In this document: positions 8,326-17,640 of the stretch, one piece after another
How positions within the stretch are numbered: the first letter of the stretch is position 1
Layout: the number at the start of each line of letters is the position of its first letter
Source of the DNA: Leptospira sp. WS4.C2
GTDB lineage: Bacteria; Spirochaetota; Leptospiria; Leptospirales; Leptospiraceae
Direction of reading: 5' to 3'
Length of the DNA stretch: 64,000 nt
Assembly: GCF_040833985.1 (NCBI RefSeq)
Contig: NZ_CP162139.1
Location: 2,624,001-2,688,000, forward strand
Translations under genes and position numbers: made by a program
Notes under the pieces: generated by a model
What the model was told of the DNA's origin: nothing
Databases searched by the model: none
The model's input: only the letters and a program-made list of their open reading frames with translations

Positions 8326-9720
8326 TTAAATCTTAGATGTCATTTGGTCCCAAATCAAATCGTACACTTTATTGGCAGAAATATCTTTTTTTGGGTATGG
8401 CCTGTCCGAAGAAAAAATTGGGTAAAATTCCTTTTTTTTATGAATGGAACCATGAGAACCTTTGACTAAATTCGCATCCAACGGAATGACATCCATCAGG
8501 TATCGAAAACCGAGTTTTTTGCGGAGTAACTTAATGCCTGCCCTTAATTTGATTGCCGGTTTTTTCGGATCCATAAACAATTCACAAGGATCATATCCTG
8601 GTTTTCTGTGAATATCCACCAAACGTGCATAATCTGGTGCCCTTTTGTCATCTAACCAGTAGTAGTAAGTAAACCAAGATTCCGAATCGGCGACTACAAC
8701 GATATCACCAGAACGTTTATGATCAAGATTGTATTTTTTTTGAGCTTTTTTATCGAGAATTAGATCAATTCCCTCTACTTTTTCTAGAATTTTTACCACT
8801 TGGTTTTTGACTGTTGGATCATTACAATAAATATGAGAAATTTGATGATCGGAAACTGCAAAGGCTCGAGAAGCACCAGGATCTAGGAGTTCATACCACC
8901 TCTCCTTGCGAACTGAAACCAATCCGTGTTCTCGAAGGATTCGATTGATATGGATGGGCCGATGCACTGGAGTGATTCCATATTCAGAAAGCAAAATGAT
9001 TTTCGTATCTTTACTTTGATAATACTCTATCAATTGTTTAAGAACTTTGTCAATTTCAAGAAGTTCCTTTTGAATGGAAGGAAGATTAGGTCCAAACTTT
9101 TGAAGACAATAATCTAAGTGAGGAAGATAAACAAACGTTAAAGTAGGATTGTATTTTTGATCCACGAATAGGGTTGCATTGGCTATCCACCGTGTAGATT
9201 TGATATTGGCATTTGGTCCCCAAAAGTGAAAGAGGGGAAATTTACCGAGTGTTTTTTGTAACTCATCGCGAAGTTCCGGAGGGTGAGAATAACAATCGGG
9301 AGCTTTGACACCATCCGCATGGTATTGAGGCCTCGGTGTGACAGAATAATCAGCACTCGAGTACATATTGTACCACCAAAACATTTTAGAGCAGGTAAAG
9401 TTAGGATCTACCTTTTTTGCTCTTTCCCATATTTTTTGACTTTCGACCAAGTGATTGGATTGTTTCCAAAATTTTATTTCTGCATCCTCAAAATCATACC
9501 AACCATTGCCAACAATTCCATGTTTATTTGGCCATTCTCCAGTTAGATAAGTTGATTGAGTACTCGTGGTCACAGCTGGAAGCATAGGTGCAATCAGGAG
9601 AGTATTTCTATTTTCTAAAAAATTTTTCAAAAAGGGAGTACACTCTCCCACCAAACATGTGCTAAGTCCAACAACATCAATGACCACTGTTTTTTGGAAT
9701 TTATTTGTTTTTAATGGCAT
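8326..9720 (-). CDS. eboF: EboF-like alkaline phosphatase / nucleotide pyrophosphatase superfamily protein
   Basis: The 464-residue protein belongs to the type I phosphodiesterase/nucleotide pyrophosphatase fold. Near the N-terminus it has the first metal Asp (VVIDVVG), a TTSTQSTYLTG block that would hold the Thr nucleophile, and GEWPNKHGIVGN. Later it has LPHLDYCLQ and GSHGSIH. The usual DHGM block is replaced by LSEYGITPV, so one metal ligand may differ. There is no signal peptide, so the protein is predicted to be cytoplasmic. It is the sixth gene of the ebo cluster, six bases after eboE. The substrate is unknown. Confidence 0.8.
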   Translation of the reverse strand: MPLKTNKFQKTVVIDVVGLSTCLVGECTPFLKNFLENRNTLLIAPMLPAVTTSTQSTYLTGEWPNKHGIVGNGWYDFEDAEIKFWKQSNHLVESQKIWERAKKVDPNFTCSKMFWWYNMYSSADYSVTPRPQYHADGVKAPDCYSHPPELRDELQKTLGKFPLFHFWGPNANIKSTRWIANATLFVDQKYNPTLTFVYLPHLDYCLQKFGPNLPSIQKELLEIDKVLKQLIEYYQSKDTKIILLSEYGITPVHRPIHINRILREHGLVSVRKERWYELLDPGASRAFAVSDHQISHIYCNDPTVKNQVVKILEKVEGIDLILDKKAQKKYNLDHKRSGDIVVVADSESWFTYYYWLDDKRAPDYARLVDIHRKPGYDPCELFMDPKKPAIKLRAGIKLLRKKLGFRYLMDVIPLDANLVKGSHGSIHKKKEFYPIFSSDRPYPKKDISANKVYDLIWDQMTSKI

Positions 9721-9726
9721 CCTATT

Positions 9727-10944
9727 TCAATCCTTTGGGTTTGATTCTATTTCTAAGATGGATTTTACCCACCGTAATTCACGAATGATTGATTCAGTCA
9801 TAGGAATTTGTAGTTCTTCCGGCAAAACTCCCCAGGTATATGTTTCCACTTCCAAAGCATCGGTGATGGGGGAATTTTTATGTATCGTTAAAAGTTCTTT
9901 TAGTTCCTTTTGAGTAGAGGATACTAATCCATAAGAGTCAAAAAAAACTGGCACATGAAAATGAATCCTCCATTCCTCCGAAGGTTTTGCTCCTATCAGT
10001 AGGGCCTCAGGTAAATCGGGATAAGAATGTAATTCACCATTCGCTGATTTAACTACTACTTGATGAAGATAGGTTGGTTCCTTAAAACTGGCAATTAAAT
10101 CCAGTGTTTCTGTGGTTTGATTTGAAAACTTTACTCTTAACGCAGAGCTTATTTGAATTCGACCAATTTGAATTGAATTTTCGCTAAGTAACCTAATGAT
10201 CGCTTGATTGTCTTCAAAACTAACTGCCGAATGACAGACATCTAAACAAAGTCGAATGTGTTTTTTGGCAATATGATTGGCCATTTCATTTGTAAATCCG
10301 GTCTGGTTTTGAATTTTCTCAACTGCAAGAGGAAGAAAATCTTCCAAAAACCAATCCACCCAAAGTTTTACATTCCCTAAAATCCCATCGGGTTCCGGCT
10401 CTATATCTAAATGTAAGGTTTGCCCTTTATTTTTTTGGATTTCGATCAAAACAAGAAGTACATCTACTATTTGTTTGGTGGCCAATTCGATCCTAAGTTT
10501 ACGCTCGGAATCAGTTGTATCAAAAAATTGATACGAGAGCGGCGGAGTAGATACCCCTCCTTCCATACCCTTAGGTAATAATTGAGAAAGAATTGAAAAT
10601 AAACGAATGGTGTATTCCAGTCTCTCATTGGTAGCCCAATCGGGATTGTATACATTTTCTTTCACGATAGTTTCATGGAATCCTCCGTAAGGAAACCCGT
10701 TGATTAAAAAAACATAAAATCCCTCACTTTCTAACCAAGATTGAAACTCAGCAAGAACGTTTGGCTTTATCAATTCCAATGATGCTTCATTCGCTATACG
10801 AAGGCCGATACCCATAGGACTGTCTGGCGATACACTAGCACGAATCGAGGGAAGATTTTTTTTAAGATGCAAAAAATGGTCTGCCCAAGATTCACCTGGA
10901 TGAATATTGGAACAATAGGTTAAGTGGCCGTATTTGGTTTTCAT
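9727..10944 (-). CDS. eboE: EboE-like TIM-barrel protein (sugar phosphate isomerase/epimerase type)
   Basis: The 405-residue protein fits the metabolite-traffic protein EboE family. It starts with TKYGHLTYCSNIHPGESW, the typical opening of that family, and has TIM-barrel metal-ligand motifs such as TLHLDIEPEPDG and IRLCLDVCHSAV. These motifs suggest a divalent-metal isomerase or epimerase site. Its ATG overlaps the eboD stop (ATGA), which indicates coupling. The reaction is not known in any organism as far as I recall. Confidence 0.85.
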   Translation of the reverse strand: MKTKYGHLTYCSNIHPGESWADHFLHLKKNLPSIRASVSPDSPMGIGLRIANEASLELIKPNVLAEFQSWLESEGFYVFLINGFPYGGFHETIVKENVYNPDWATNERLEYTIRLFSILSQLLPKGMEGGVSTPPLSYQFFDTTDSERKLRIELATKQIVDVLLVLIEIQKNKGQTLHLDIEPEPDGILGNVKLWVDWFLEDFLPLAVEKIQNQTGFTNEMANHIAKKHIRLCLDVCHSAVSFEDNQAIIRLLSENSIQIGRIQISSALRVKFSNQTTETLDLIASFKEPTYLHQVVVKSANGELHSYPDLPEALLIGAKPSEEWRIHFHVPVFFDSYGLVSSTQKELKELLTIHKNSPITDALEVETYTWGVLPEELQIPMTESIIRELRWVKSILEIESNPKD

Positions 10945-12104
10945 ATATACCTTTCCAAAAAATCAACAGAATGTGTTAGAATTTTTAGATCGATTTCATG
11001 GACTTCTTTGGCCTCCCCAATACCAGCTAACAACATGATGGTGAGTCTTCCTCCCAAGTGTTCCCTAAATTCTTGTAACCCTAAATATAAATTTTCTTTT
11101 TGGTTCTCTGACAACTTTGGATGATAGATTATAAAACCAAGGTTTTTTAAAAGTGCGAGAATTCTATTCCTATCCGTTTCTGGTAAAAACTGATTTTGAT
11201 AAGAATATACTGTATCCAAAGCCATTCCAATGGCAACTGCCTCTCCATGGCGGAGGGAAAAGTTTGTAAGGTATTCTAGTTTATGAGCCGCCCAATGACC
11301 AAAATCCAATGGCCGGGAAGATCCAAATTCAAATGGATCTCCATTAGCGATATGATCCATATGAAGTTCAGCACAGCGATGGATGAGATAAGACATCTTT
11401 TCTAAATTTCGAAATTGTAAAGCATGGGCATTGGATTCGATCCAAAGAAAAAAATCTTTGTCTTTAATAAGAGATACCTTGATTGCTTCTGCCATCCCAG
11501 AACGCCAATCTCGATCGTCCAGACTTTGTAAAAAATCTAAATCGTTAAACACGGCAACCGGTGGAGCAAAACTCCCTAGAAAATTTTTTTTTCCTTTGTA
11601 GTTAATTCCATTTTTTACACCCACACCAGAATCATTTTGAGAGAGCACTGTAGTGGGTATACGAACCAATCGAATGCCCCGGTGGGAAACTGCAGCTACA
11701 TAGCCAACCAAATCAAGGAGAGCTCCTCCTCCAATTACAATGATATAAGAATGCCGGTCGATCCCGTAAGTATCCACTGCATCAACCAAAGTTTCCCAAA
11801 GTTTCGGGTTGTTTTTACATTTTTCCCCTCCGGGTATAACAAAGATATCACCCGTTAGTTGAACAATAGTGTTCAGTCCCTGAAAATAAGTTTTAATCTC
11901 TGTCTGTAGATTTGGATAGTGAAAAGTAAGTCCCTCATCCAGGACTACCAAGGCTTTTTTTAAAAGCCCTTGCTTTTGCTCTGAAATTAAAAAATCACTT
12001 AAACAAGAATTCCTAGGGTCAAAAATCCTCTTGGTAAACTGAACCGTATAACGATAAGGAACTTGGAATTCAGAAGAAAGCGGAGATAAAGAATCTTCAA
12101 TCAT
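10941..12104 (-). CDS. eboD: EboD, 3-dehydroquinate-synthase-like protein
   Basis: The 387-residue protein has the dehydroquinate synthase fold. The NAD-binding GGGALLDLVGYVA segment and the RIPTTVLSQNDSGVGVKNGI loop are clear, and the metal ligands appear in MAEAIK (Glu), LRHGEAVAIGM (His) and DFGHWAAHKLE (His). Members of this superfamily include sugar-phosphate cyclases, so it may make a cyclitol-like product rather than dehydroquinate. It lies inside the cluster, nine bases after eboC. It is annotated as EboD because of position and sequence type together, not as AroB. Confidence 0.87.
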   Translation of the reverse strand: MIEDSLSPLSSEFQVPYRYTVQFTKRIFDPRNSCLSDFLISEQKQGLLKKALVVLDEGLTFHYPNLQTEIKTYFQGLNTIVQLTGDIFVIPGGEKCKNNPKLWETLVDAVDTYGIDRHSYIIVIGGGALLDLVGYVAAVSHRGIRLVRIPTTVLSQNDSGVGVKNGINYKGKKNFLGSFAPPVAVFNDLDFLQSLDDRDWRSGMAEAIKVSLIKDKDFFLWIESNAHALQFRNLEKMSYLIHRCAELHMDHIANGDPFEFGSSRPLDFGHWAAHKLEYLTNFSLRHGEAVAIGMALDTVYSYQNQFLPETDRNRILALLKNLGFIIYHPKLSENQKENLYLGLQEFREHLGGRLTIMLLAGIGEAKEVHEIDLKILTHSVDFLERYI

Positions 12105-12113
12105 AACACGACT

Positions 12114-12980
12114 CTAGGTAACAGAAAAAGTTTTAGCCAATGCCAAGGAAAGAGGCAATAAACAAAGAATAACAAGGGCTATATATAAAAAGCCAAAACT
12201 AGCAGCAAAGGAAACATTGAGTAGAATCAGGGTAATGATTCCCATCTTTACCGCCTTACCAATCATAGGTCCTATCGGATTTTTGTAAGCACGAACGAGA
12301 GGGGGTAATACCATTACTAAATGTAAAATCACAAAAGGAATAGTTAGGAGTAAATTTCCCAGGCGATCGGAAAAAATTGCCAAAGAAACGAATACAAGTA
12401 GATAAGAAATTCCAGCAATTGCAATTTGAGTTTTTTTCCCACCATACACTTCTCCTCGACTGATCATTGTTATGGTCGCTATATAAAAAATTGGAAATAG
12501 AGATAGTGAGGCTTCCGAAATTTTGATTTCAGAAACTAAACTCATTCCAAGAATCAAATTACCCCCACGGCACAGACCCATAAAAAATGGACCAAAAAAA
12601 GAGTGATGTTTCGCAAAACGGTTGTAAGTAAGAATAAGGACAACAATGGAAGAGGCAATCCATCCACTTAGTAATTGGTATAAAAAAGCAGAACCGATTC
12701 CTAATCCTAAAAGTAAACTTCCAAAAACCAAAGCAGATGATTTGGATACCTTGCCGCTGGGTATTGGGCGTTCTGGTCTTTCCTTTGTATCAATAGAAAC
12801 ATCAAAATAGTCATTGAGAACCACTCCTCCACCATACAACCCAATGGTAGAGAAAAGAAGTAAGAAAGGTGTTTTGTCATTCCAAACAAAACCAACAATC
12901 GCCATACCAGCAAGAATATCAGCAAGTGCTGTCACTACATTTGCGGGTCGGAGAAGTGTAATATAGGCTTTTACATTCAT
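12114..12980 (-). CDS. eboC: EboC, UbiA-like integral membrane prenyltransferase
   Basis: The 288-residue protein has about eight membrane segments. The first Asp-rich motif, NDYFDVSIDTKERPERPIPSG, is typical of the UbiA superfamily, where it binds the Mg-diphosphate of a prenyl donor. The second Asp motif is not obvious, so catalysis may be altered. Homologues sit in ebo clusters, where this is the only membrane component and has been reported as needed for precursor movement to the periplasm. It abuts the eboB start at 12980/12981. MenA or UbiA are alternatives, but the context favours EboC. Confidence 0.88.
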   Translation of the reverse strand: MNVKAYITLLRPANVVTALADILAGMAIVGFVWNDKTPFLLLFSTIGLYGGGVVLNDYFDVSIDTKERPERPIPSGKVSKSSALVFGSLLLGLGIGSAFLYQLLSGWIASSIVVLILTYNRFAKHHSFFGPFFMGLCRGGNLILGMSLVSEIKISEASLSLFPIFYIATITMISRGEVYGGKKTQIAIAGISYLLVFVSLAIFSDRLGNLLLTIPFVILHLVMVLPPLVRAYKNPIGPMIGKAVKMGIITLILLNVSFAASFGFLYIALVILCLLPLSLALAKTFSVT

Positions 12981-14009
12981 CTATTGGATTAGCAGAGAAT
13001 TTTTATTGATAACCGGTTGTTGGCCACCTCGAAGGATGGAGTTGCCATGAAATTTAGCATTCGGATCTGGTTGGGACTCTGTTTCAAAGTCCGTCACATC
13101 GATTTGCCCACTTTTAGCGAACGCATCAATCGCATTTTGGTAAGTAACCTTGCGAATCACTTCAGAAGAAATCCCTCTTTGTTTCATAAGAGCTGCGGTT
13201 TTGGGAATGGCAAGTGGATCCGAGATTCCCCAATCAGCACTCGAATTGATCATGATCCTTTCTGAACCATATTTTTCAACAACAGCTACCATCCTTTCAT
13301 TTCCCATTTTAGTAAAAGGATAAATAGTAAATGCTGCCCAAAAACCTTGGTCTAACACTGACTTAACAGTTTCTTCGTTATTATGGTCCACAACTACCCA
13401 AGAAGGATCGAGACCGTGTTCCAATGCAATGGCCATACTCCTTTCTGTTCCTCTTTTTTTATCGCGATGGGGTGTATGGATTTGAACAGGTAACTTTGTT
13501 TTTTTTGCAAGTTCCAACTGCAGCCGGTAGTATTTTTCTTCCAAAGCAGTTTGGTCATCAAATCCAATTTCACCAATACCAACGACACCTTCTTTATAAG
13601 CAAACAATGGCAATATTTCCATTACTTCTTCCGCAAGACGTTCGTTATTTGCTTCTCTTGAATTTAATCCCATGGTACAATAATGTTTAATTCCGAATTG
13701 AGAAGATCTAAAACGTTCCCAACCAACAAGACTACTATAATAATCCTTAAAACTGGCAAGCCCGGTTCTTGGTTGTCCCACCCAAAAGGCAGGTTCAATA
13801 ATCGCAACAATTCCTGCCTTCGCCATCATCTGATAGTCGTCAGTGGTTCTAGATACCATGTGAATATGAGGATCGAAAAAACGCATACCTTGGATTAAAT
13901 TTTGATAATCCTCCCACAACAAATCTTTGTGAGTTGGTAGTTCTTCTTGCGGATGTATCGATTCAAAATGAGAGGGATTATTTGTTTGGTCGTTTGGATT
14001 CTGGCACAT
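12981..14009 (-). CDS. eboB: EboB, TatD-family metal hydrolase
   Basis: The 342-residue protein has the amidohydrolase-fold opening FDPHIHM (HxH metal ligands) after a 45-residue lead, then GVVGIGEIGFDD, PVQIHTPH, VVVDHNNEE and INSSADWG, the ordered metal-ligand strands of TatD-type phosphoesterases. In the ebo family it is a conserved partner of unknown substrate. No signal peptide is seen. It starts six bases after eboA and ends directly before eboC. Confidence 0.87.
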   Translation of the reverse strand: MCQNPNDQTNNPSHFESIHPQEELPTHKDLLWEDYQNLIQGMRFFDPHIHMVSRTTDDYQMMAKAGIVAIIEPAFWVGQPRTGLASFKDYYSSLVGWERFRSSQFGIKHYCTMGLNSREANNERLAEEVMEILPLFAYKEGVVGIGEIGFDDQTALEEKYYRLQLELAKKTKLPVQIHTPHRDKKRGTERSMAIALEHGLDPSWVVVDHNNEETVKSVLDQGFWAAFTIYPFTKMGNERMVAVVEKYGSERIMINSSADWGISDPLAIPKTAALMKQRGISSEVIRKVTYQNAIDAFAKSGQIDVTDFETESQPDPNAKFHGNSILRGGQQPVINKNSLLIQ

Positions 14010-14015
14010 AAAAAA

Positions 14016-14870
14016 TTATTCGGGAATGGACTCTAGTTTAGACCAATCCAACTCTCCCTTTTGTATAGATAATTCTAGATCTGGGAACTTTGATAGTAAA
14101 GATCGAAATTTTGGATCTTTAGATTCAGAACAAACAAGCGCAGCAACTTCCCTTTCTTCTTTATTTTCAGAGGAAAATAAAACACTGATTTTTTCAAAAC
14201 TCGAAACATCTAGAAAGTCGCCCATTAACCGCCAAATTTGCAAAGGAACTTTCCTACCCGCCGCTGAACGTTCGCTGATAAAATCATAAACAGCAACTGC
14301 GAGTTCTCTGTTTTTACGCCTATCAACTCCGCAGATCAAATGGATAGGTTTTCCATTAAAAATGGTTTTTAGAACCAGTTGGTTCCATGATAGTTCTGGA
14401 AAATAAAGTTCTGGGTAAGGATTTAAGAGGGCAATGGCATCAAATACAAATCCCATATTGGATCTCACGGCATCAGTAGCTCGCGGCAGCCATTCTAAAG
14501 GATAGGACAGGAGTGGTAAAGCAGAGTATAAGGCAACTAATTCATTTAATTCTGCTGTATCAAATAATGTTTCGATATTTTTAATGAATAGTTCTTTTGG
14601 CTCTGTATCCAAATGCAAAAGCAACCAAACTCGCGCTAAACGAATTAAATTCCAATTGTCCACTTGAAACCCCGGTAAATGGGGAATCAAATTCCCCTTA
14701 GATTTCGAGTCATAAGAAATATTTTTTTTGGATAAAAAACGTGGTGCTGCAACAAACGCTGTCATAAGATCCAATTCAGTCGATTGGACCATACCTTCTA
14801 ACCATTCACGTTCGTTCTTTGTGGTTTGTTCAAAAAGGAATTGAGTCAAATTTGATGAAACTGTTGCCAT
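14016..14870 (-). CDS. eboA: EboA domain protein, first gene of the ebo cluster
   Basis: The 284-residue soluble protein is mostly helical. It has no catalytic motif that I recognise. Assignment rests on gene order (A-B-C-D-E-F complete) and on features such as FDAIALLNPYPELYFPELSWNQLVLKTIFN and the RAVAVYDFISERSAAGR-like helix seen in EboA-type proteins. It may be a scaffold or carrier-handling subunit, but that is inference. Weak ribosome-binding site; the start was chosen as the first Met of the frame. Confidence 0.75.
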   Translation of the reverse strand: MATVSSNLTQFLFEQTTKNEREWLEGMVQSTELDLMTAFVAAPRFLSKKNISYDSKSKGNLIPHLPGFQVDNWNLIRLARVWLLLHLDTEPKELFIKNIETLFDTAELNELVALYSALPLLSYPLEWLPRATDAVRSNMGFVFDAIALLNPYPELYFPELSWNQLVLKTIFNGKPIHLICGVDRRKNRELAVAVYDFISERSAAGRKVPLQIWRLMGDFLDVSSFEKISVLFSSENKEEREVAALVCSESKDPKFRSLLSKFPDLELSIQKGELDWSKLESIPE

Positions 14871-14894
14871 AAGAAACTAATAATTGAAATCTTC

Positions 14895-14957
14895 TGACCA
14901 TAGGTCACTTCGTAAATCAAATATTCCAGTCCAAACTATCTTTCCTGACCAATTGGT
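14895..14957. promoter_or_regulatory. Palindromes in the ebo promoter region
   Basis: TGACC-ATA-GGTCA (14895-14907) lies 25 bases before eboA, and a second palindrome, ACCAATTGGT (14948-14957, preceded by TG), lies 40 bases further. Both share the TGACC half. They are candidate operators for ebo control and could also act on the divergent DUF1415 gene. Confidence 0.4.
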
Positions 14958-15078
14958 ATCGTTTTATTAATATTTTTTTGAAAATTGGATCTTAGTTTCA
15001 TAACTTAGGTTACATTCATTTCCTTGGAATATACTTTGGTAATTCTCTCTATATGCAAATGAAAAGGATTTTTTTAGA

Positions 15079-15636
15079 ATGCCCACAGAAAGACCCATAG
15101 ACAATGAAGAAGAGATTCTAAAAAAAACCAAAAACTGGATTTTAAAATCTGTGATTGGGCTAAACCTCTGTCCCTTCGCAAAGCCTACTTTTCAATCCAA
15201 TACTATTCGTTATGTTATCAGCGATTCAAAAACGGAAAAAGATTTACTCTTCCATCTAGAATCCGAATTACAATATTTAAAAGAGACTGACCCTAAAATC
15301 ACAGAAACTACATTACTTCTCCATCCTTATGTTTTAGAGGACTTTTTAGATCAAAATGATTTTTTAAACGATGTTGATCTTCTCTTAAATCAATTGGATC
15401 TGGAAGGGATCATCCAAATTGCAAATTTCCATCCACACTTTCAATTTGCCGGAAAAACCTATGACGACATAACTAATTTCGTAGGTCGATCCCCTTATCA
15501 AACATTGCACTTGTTACGTGAAGATAGCATCAGCCGAATAGTCGACTCTCATCCAAATATTGACAGTATTATTGAGAACAACAGGAAAACTTTAAAGAAA
15601 TTAGGACATTTAGGTTGGAAGGAATTAGAACTCTAA
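15079..15636 (+). CDS. DUF1415 family protein
   Basis: The 185-residue protein matches the DUF1415 family: a WILKSVIGLNLCPFAKP segment with a conserved Cys near residue 34, an FHPHFQFAG block, and RSPYQTLHLLREDSI near the end. The function is unknown. AAGGA at 15063-15067 precedes the start at 15079. It is divergent from eboA with about 200 bases between them. Confidence 0.85.
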   Translation: MPTERPIDNEEEILKKTKNWILKSVIGLNLCPFAKPTFQSNTIRYVISDSKTEKDLLFHLESELQYLKETDPKITETTLLLHPYVLEDFLDQNDFLNDVDLLLNQLDLEGIIQIANFHPHFQFAGKTYDDITNFVGRSPYQTLHLLREDSISRIVDSHPNIDSIIENNRKTLKKLGHLGWKELEL

Positions 15637-15766
15637 GTGCTCTACGCAGATCTGTTGAACAATCAATTTCTTTTCATAAAAAACTAGGATTCCCACTAAC
15701 CAATAAATATTAGATTTGAATGTTGTAACAATCTGTATCCACTGGCTCAAACATAGGTGGTATAAA

Positions 15767-17590
15767 ATGGACGTTCGCAAACATCGAATCATAATAGGCC
15801 TTCTTTCGCTAGGGATTTTCCTATCTGCTTCGGCTTTGCCATTGGAAGCGCAGTTCATCACTCCTGTTAAAAAAGAAGTTCCTGAAACACCACCCACTCC
15901 TCCTACGCCACCACCTGCCGCTCCTGCTCCTCCAGAAGAACCAGCAGAATATGTCAGTCCACTTAAAGGAAACCTAACAGGGGAATATTTAAAAAGCCTC
16001 CAAGTCACCGCCAAACAAAGAAAAACTCTCCAAGAGAATACCAACCTTTGGTTTGCAGATCGTTTTCGAGTTGGATTTGGAATTCGACCTAAAGCCGATT
16101 CACTTTATAATACTGACTTTGATAAATCAACACCTGACAATCGTAATACTGTCAGCAATCAAACACAGTTTTATCTTATCGGTGATTTATCTCCAAACGT
16201 TGCTTTCAAATTAACTTTCCAAGATGTTAGGCTTTGGGGTGGGGAAATCGTTAATGGATCATCTGACCAAAAATTAGCAGTAATTCCCAATTCTGGAATT
16301 CTTGTGGATACTTCCAAACAAAGAGAGGTTGCACTAAATAATTATGCAGGATTTCGCGAAGCATTTTTGGATTTAAAAACAACCAATCAAATGTTCCGCG
16401 TAAGGACAGGTCGACAAATTTTGGACTACGGGGACGGAAGGATTATAGGTTCTAGAAATGATAGTTTGAATGGAAATTCGTTTGATGCTATCCGCACAAC
16501 GATTACCGTACAAAAACAAAGTTTGGATTTTTTTGGTGCCATTCTAGGATCAGAAAATAACGCAAACAGTATGGTTTCCAACAACTCCACTCGTGTTGGT
16601 GGAACAGGGAATGCTTCTTATTATGGTGCCCATTACGGAATCAAACCATGGGAATGGTTAGGAATTGAAGTATATAACTTCACACTTTATAAACAAAAAC
16701 AAAAAGCCACCAATACAACGGTTAATTATGGTTCAGATATTTATTACCGAGGCCCAGACCAACTCAATACCTCGGGATTTCGCCTAACAAACCGTACAAA
16801 AGGGAACATGATTACCAGCGAGACAGGGATTGACTGGATGGTTGAAGCAGCTTGGCAAACCGGATTTACTGGAGAACGAGTCTCTCCCGATTGGTTGAAT
16901 CAAACAGGTATCTATACAACAGATAAAAAAACAGGAGAACCTCCTCCGCACTCTTCCCCTGTACGTTATAAGTCAAATATTGTTGCAGTCCAATTAGGAT
17001 ACACTCCAGTGAAAGAGTTTCGCATTGGAGTTCAACATGTCCAGGCTTCTGGAGATCCAAATCGGAATGACGGAAGTGTAGCTACTTATAATCCTCTTTT
17101 TGCCACAAGACGGATGGCAGGAGGAGGATTACCTTTTGCAGGGAACGGAAACTCTGGAATGGTTTTTTGGCAAAATATAAAGGATTATTCGATCAATATC
17201 AAATACGAATCTGCCAAATGGGGAACTTTTATTTTAAACCCTCACTGGTATTATAAAGTTAAACTACAAGATGGTTACTACGATAACAACAGTTATGTAG
17301 CTGGTAGTAAAGCAACAGGAGAAACGGCTTCCACAGAAGACTTTTACAACACGGAAGCCTACAATCCCAACCGACCAAAACTCGGAAGGCACGTAGCGAC
17401 AGAAATCAATTTCATTTACATTGTCACGCCGTTTGAAAATGTTTCATTCTGGTTTGGAGCTAGCTCTCTTTATGCAGGAGATGCCATCAGGAACCAAAAA
17501 AACAATCCCTATGAGACAGATCCGTATCATAGATATGACTTAAAACCAAACTCTAGTTATTTCACATTTCAAAGTGTGTTCGCAATTTAA
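15767..17590 (+). CDS. Alginate-export-type outer-membrane beta-barrel protein
   Basis: With the start at 15767 (AGGTGG just before) the protein has 607 residues. A signal peptide ending near LPLEAQF is followed by a proline-rich linker (PPTPPTPPPAAPAPP) and then a long beta-barrel rich in alternating aromatic strands, ending in Phe-rich FTFQSVFAI. Motifs such as RVRTGRQILDYGDGRIIGS and GAHYGIKPWEWLGIEVYN resemble the alginate_exp family. It probably forms a channel in the outer membrane; the substrate is unknown. The frame starts at 15716, but that extension lacks a signal peptide front. Confidence 0.82.
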   Translation: MDVRKHRIIIGLLSLGIFLSASALPLEAQFITPVKKEVPETPPTPPTPPPAAPAPPEEPAEYVSPLKGNLTGEYLKSLQVTAKQRKTLQENTNLWFADRFRVGFGIRPKADSLYNTDFDKSTPDNRNTVSNQTQFYLIGDLSPNVAFKLTFQDVRLWGGEIVNGSSDQKLAVIPNSGILVDTSKQREVALNNYAGFREAFLDLKTTNQMFRVRTGRQILDYGDGRIIGSRNDSLNGNSFDAIRTTITVQKQSLDFFGAILGSENNANSMVSNNSTRVGGTGNASYYGAHYGIKPWEWLGIEVYNFTLYKQKQKATNTTVNYGSDIYYRGPDQLNTSGFRLTNRTKGNMITSETGIDWMVEAAWQTGFTGERVSPDWLNQTGIYTTDKKTGEPPPHSSPVRYKSNIVAVQLGYTPVKEFRIGVQHVQASGDPNRNDGSVATYNPLFATRRMAGGGLPFAGNGNSGMVFWQNIKDYSINIKYESAKWGTFILNPHWYYKVKLQDGYYDNNSYVAGSKATGETASTEDFYNTEAYNPNRPKLGRHVATEINFIYIVTPFENVSFWFGASSLYAGDAIRNQKNNPYETDPYHRYDLKPNSSYFTFQSVFAI

Positions 17591-17611
17591 AAAACACAAT
17601 TTTATATTTAC

Positions 17612-17638
17612 ACCAGAGTCACACAAAAGTGCTCTGGT
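17612..17638. terminator. Bidirectional terminator between porin and TetR genes
   Basis: ACCAGAG (17612-17618) pairs with CTCTGGT (17632-17638), with a CAC/GTG extension past one bulge. On the plus strand ATTTACTTTTT follows; on the minus strand an A/T-rich tail follows. Confidence 0.55.
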
Positions 17639-17640
17639 AT

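Noticed and set aside
15880..15945. CCT/CCA-rich repeat, possible microsatellite
   Set aside because: Encodes the Pro-rich linker of the porin; the unit is not exact.
15625..16044. 139-codon minus-strand frame rich in Gly
   Set aside because: The Gly-rich part is the reverse of the porin proline linker; not a gene.
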